Under the pieces are notes generated by a model. That model searched no databases. It was not told the origin of the DNA and saw nothing but the letters and a program-made list of their open reading frames with translations. Source: an uncultured Clostridium sp. (GTDB lineage Bacteria; Bacillota; Clostridia; Peptostreptococcales; Peptostreptococcaceae). From it: a DNA stretch of 5,598 nt. Shown piece after piece: positions 5,594 through 5,598 of the stretch. How positions within the stretch are numbered: the first letter of the stretch is position 1; every line of letters starts with the position of its first letter. A program made the position numbers and the translations under genes. The stretch lies in the NCBI GenBank assembly GCA_900550335.1, contig URRU01000124.1, positions 1-5,598 on the forward strand, written 5' to 3'.

Positions 5594-5598
5594 TAAAT

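Noticed and set aside
5549..5598. Start of grdA in the last 50 bases
   Set aside because: No ribosome binding site or ATG of grdA type is visible before the window ends. grdA is expected next by operon order but is not in this sequence.

Overview
The window looks like chromosomal DNA from a low-GC, amino-acid-fermenting anaerobe of the Clostridia, most likely Peptostreptococcaceae or a close relative. This rests on the AT-rich intergenic DNA, strong AGGAGG ribosome binding sites, heavy use of ATA (Ile) and AGA (Arg), and above all the head of a glycine reductase (Stickland) operon in the order grdX-trxB-trxA-grdE. Genus cannot be fixed from the sequence alone.

Layout, all on the + strand. 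Positions 36-1727 hold a complete M3-family zinc oligoendopeptidase (PepF-like). Positions 1728-2268 carry no gene. The first ~210 bases of that gap are very AT-rich, followed by evenly spaced A-tracts (1940-1991), a near-consensus sigma-A-type promoter (TTGATA, 17 bp, TATACT), a single-aptamer glycine riboswitch (~2060-2179), and an expression platform with mutually exclusive antiterminator and intrinsic terminator (2193-2234). Then come grdX (2269-2643), trxB (2815-3765), trxA (3868-4188) and grdE (4262-5548). The intergenic gaps hold a direct repeat flanking a small palindrome (2668-2709), a perfect 9-bp hairpin without a U-tract (3814-3835), a weak AT-rich hairpin (4203-4226), and a 7-bp palindrome after grdE (5573-5593). 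The window ends before the expected selenoprotein genes grdA and grdB.

How the genes work together: glycine reductase converts glycine plus phosphate to acetyl phosphate and ammonia. Electrons pass from NADPH through TrxB to an atypical thioredoxin, TrxA (active site GCEPC), which re-reduces selenoprotein A. GrdE is the proprotein for the pyruvoyl-containing subunits of glycine-binding component B; its predicted Asn241-Cys242 cleavage site is intact. GrdX is a conserved protein of unknown role. The riboswitch suggests the operon is switched on by its own substrate. The upstream peptidase has a different codon profile and is probably a separate unit.

I did not find a wholly undescribed system; the window is a recognisable glycine reductase locus. 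The parts most worth following up are the compact glycine-responsive control region and the shared TTTACAG/CTGTA inverted repeats in two intergenic gaps.
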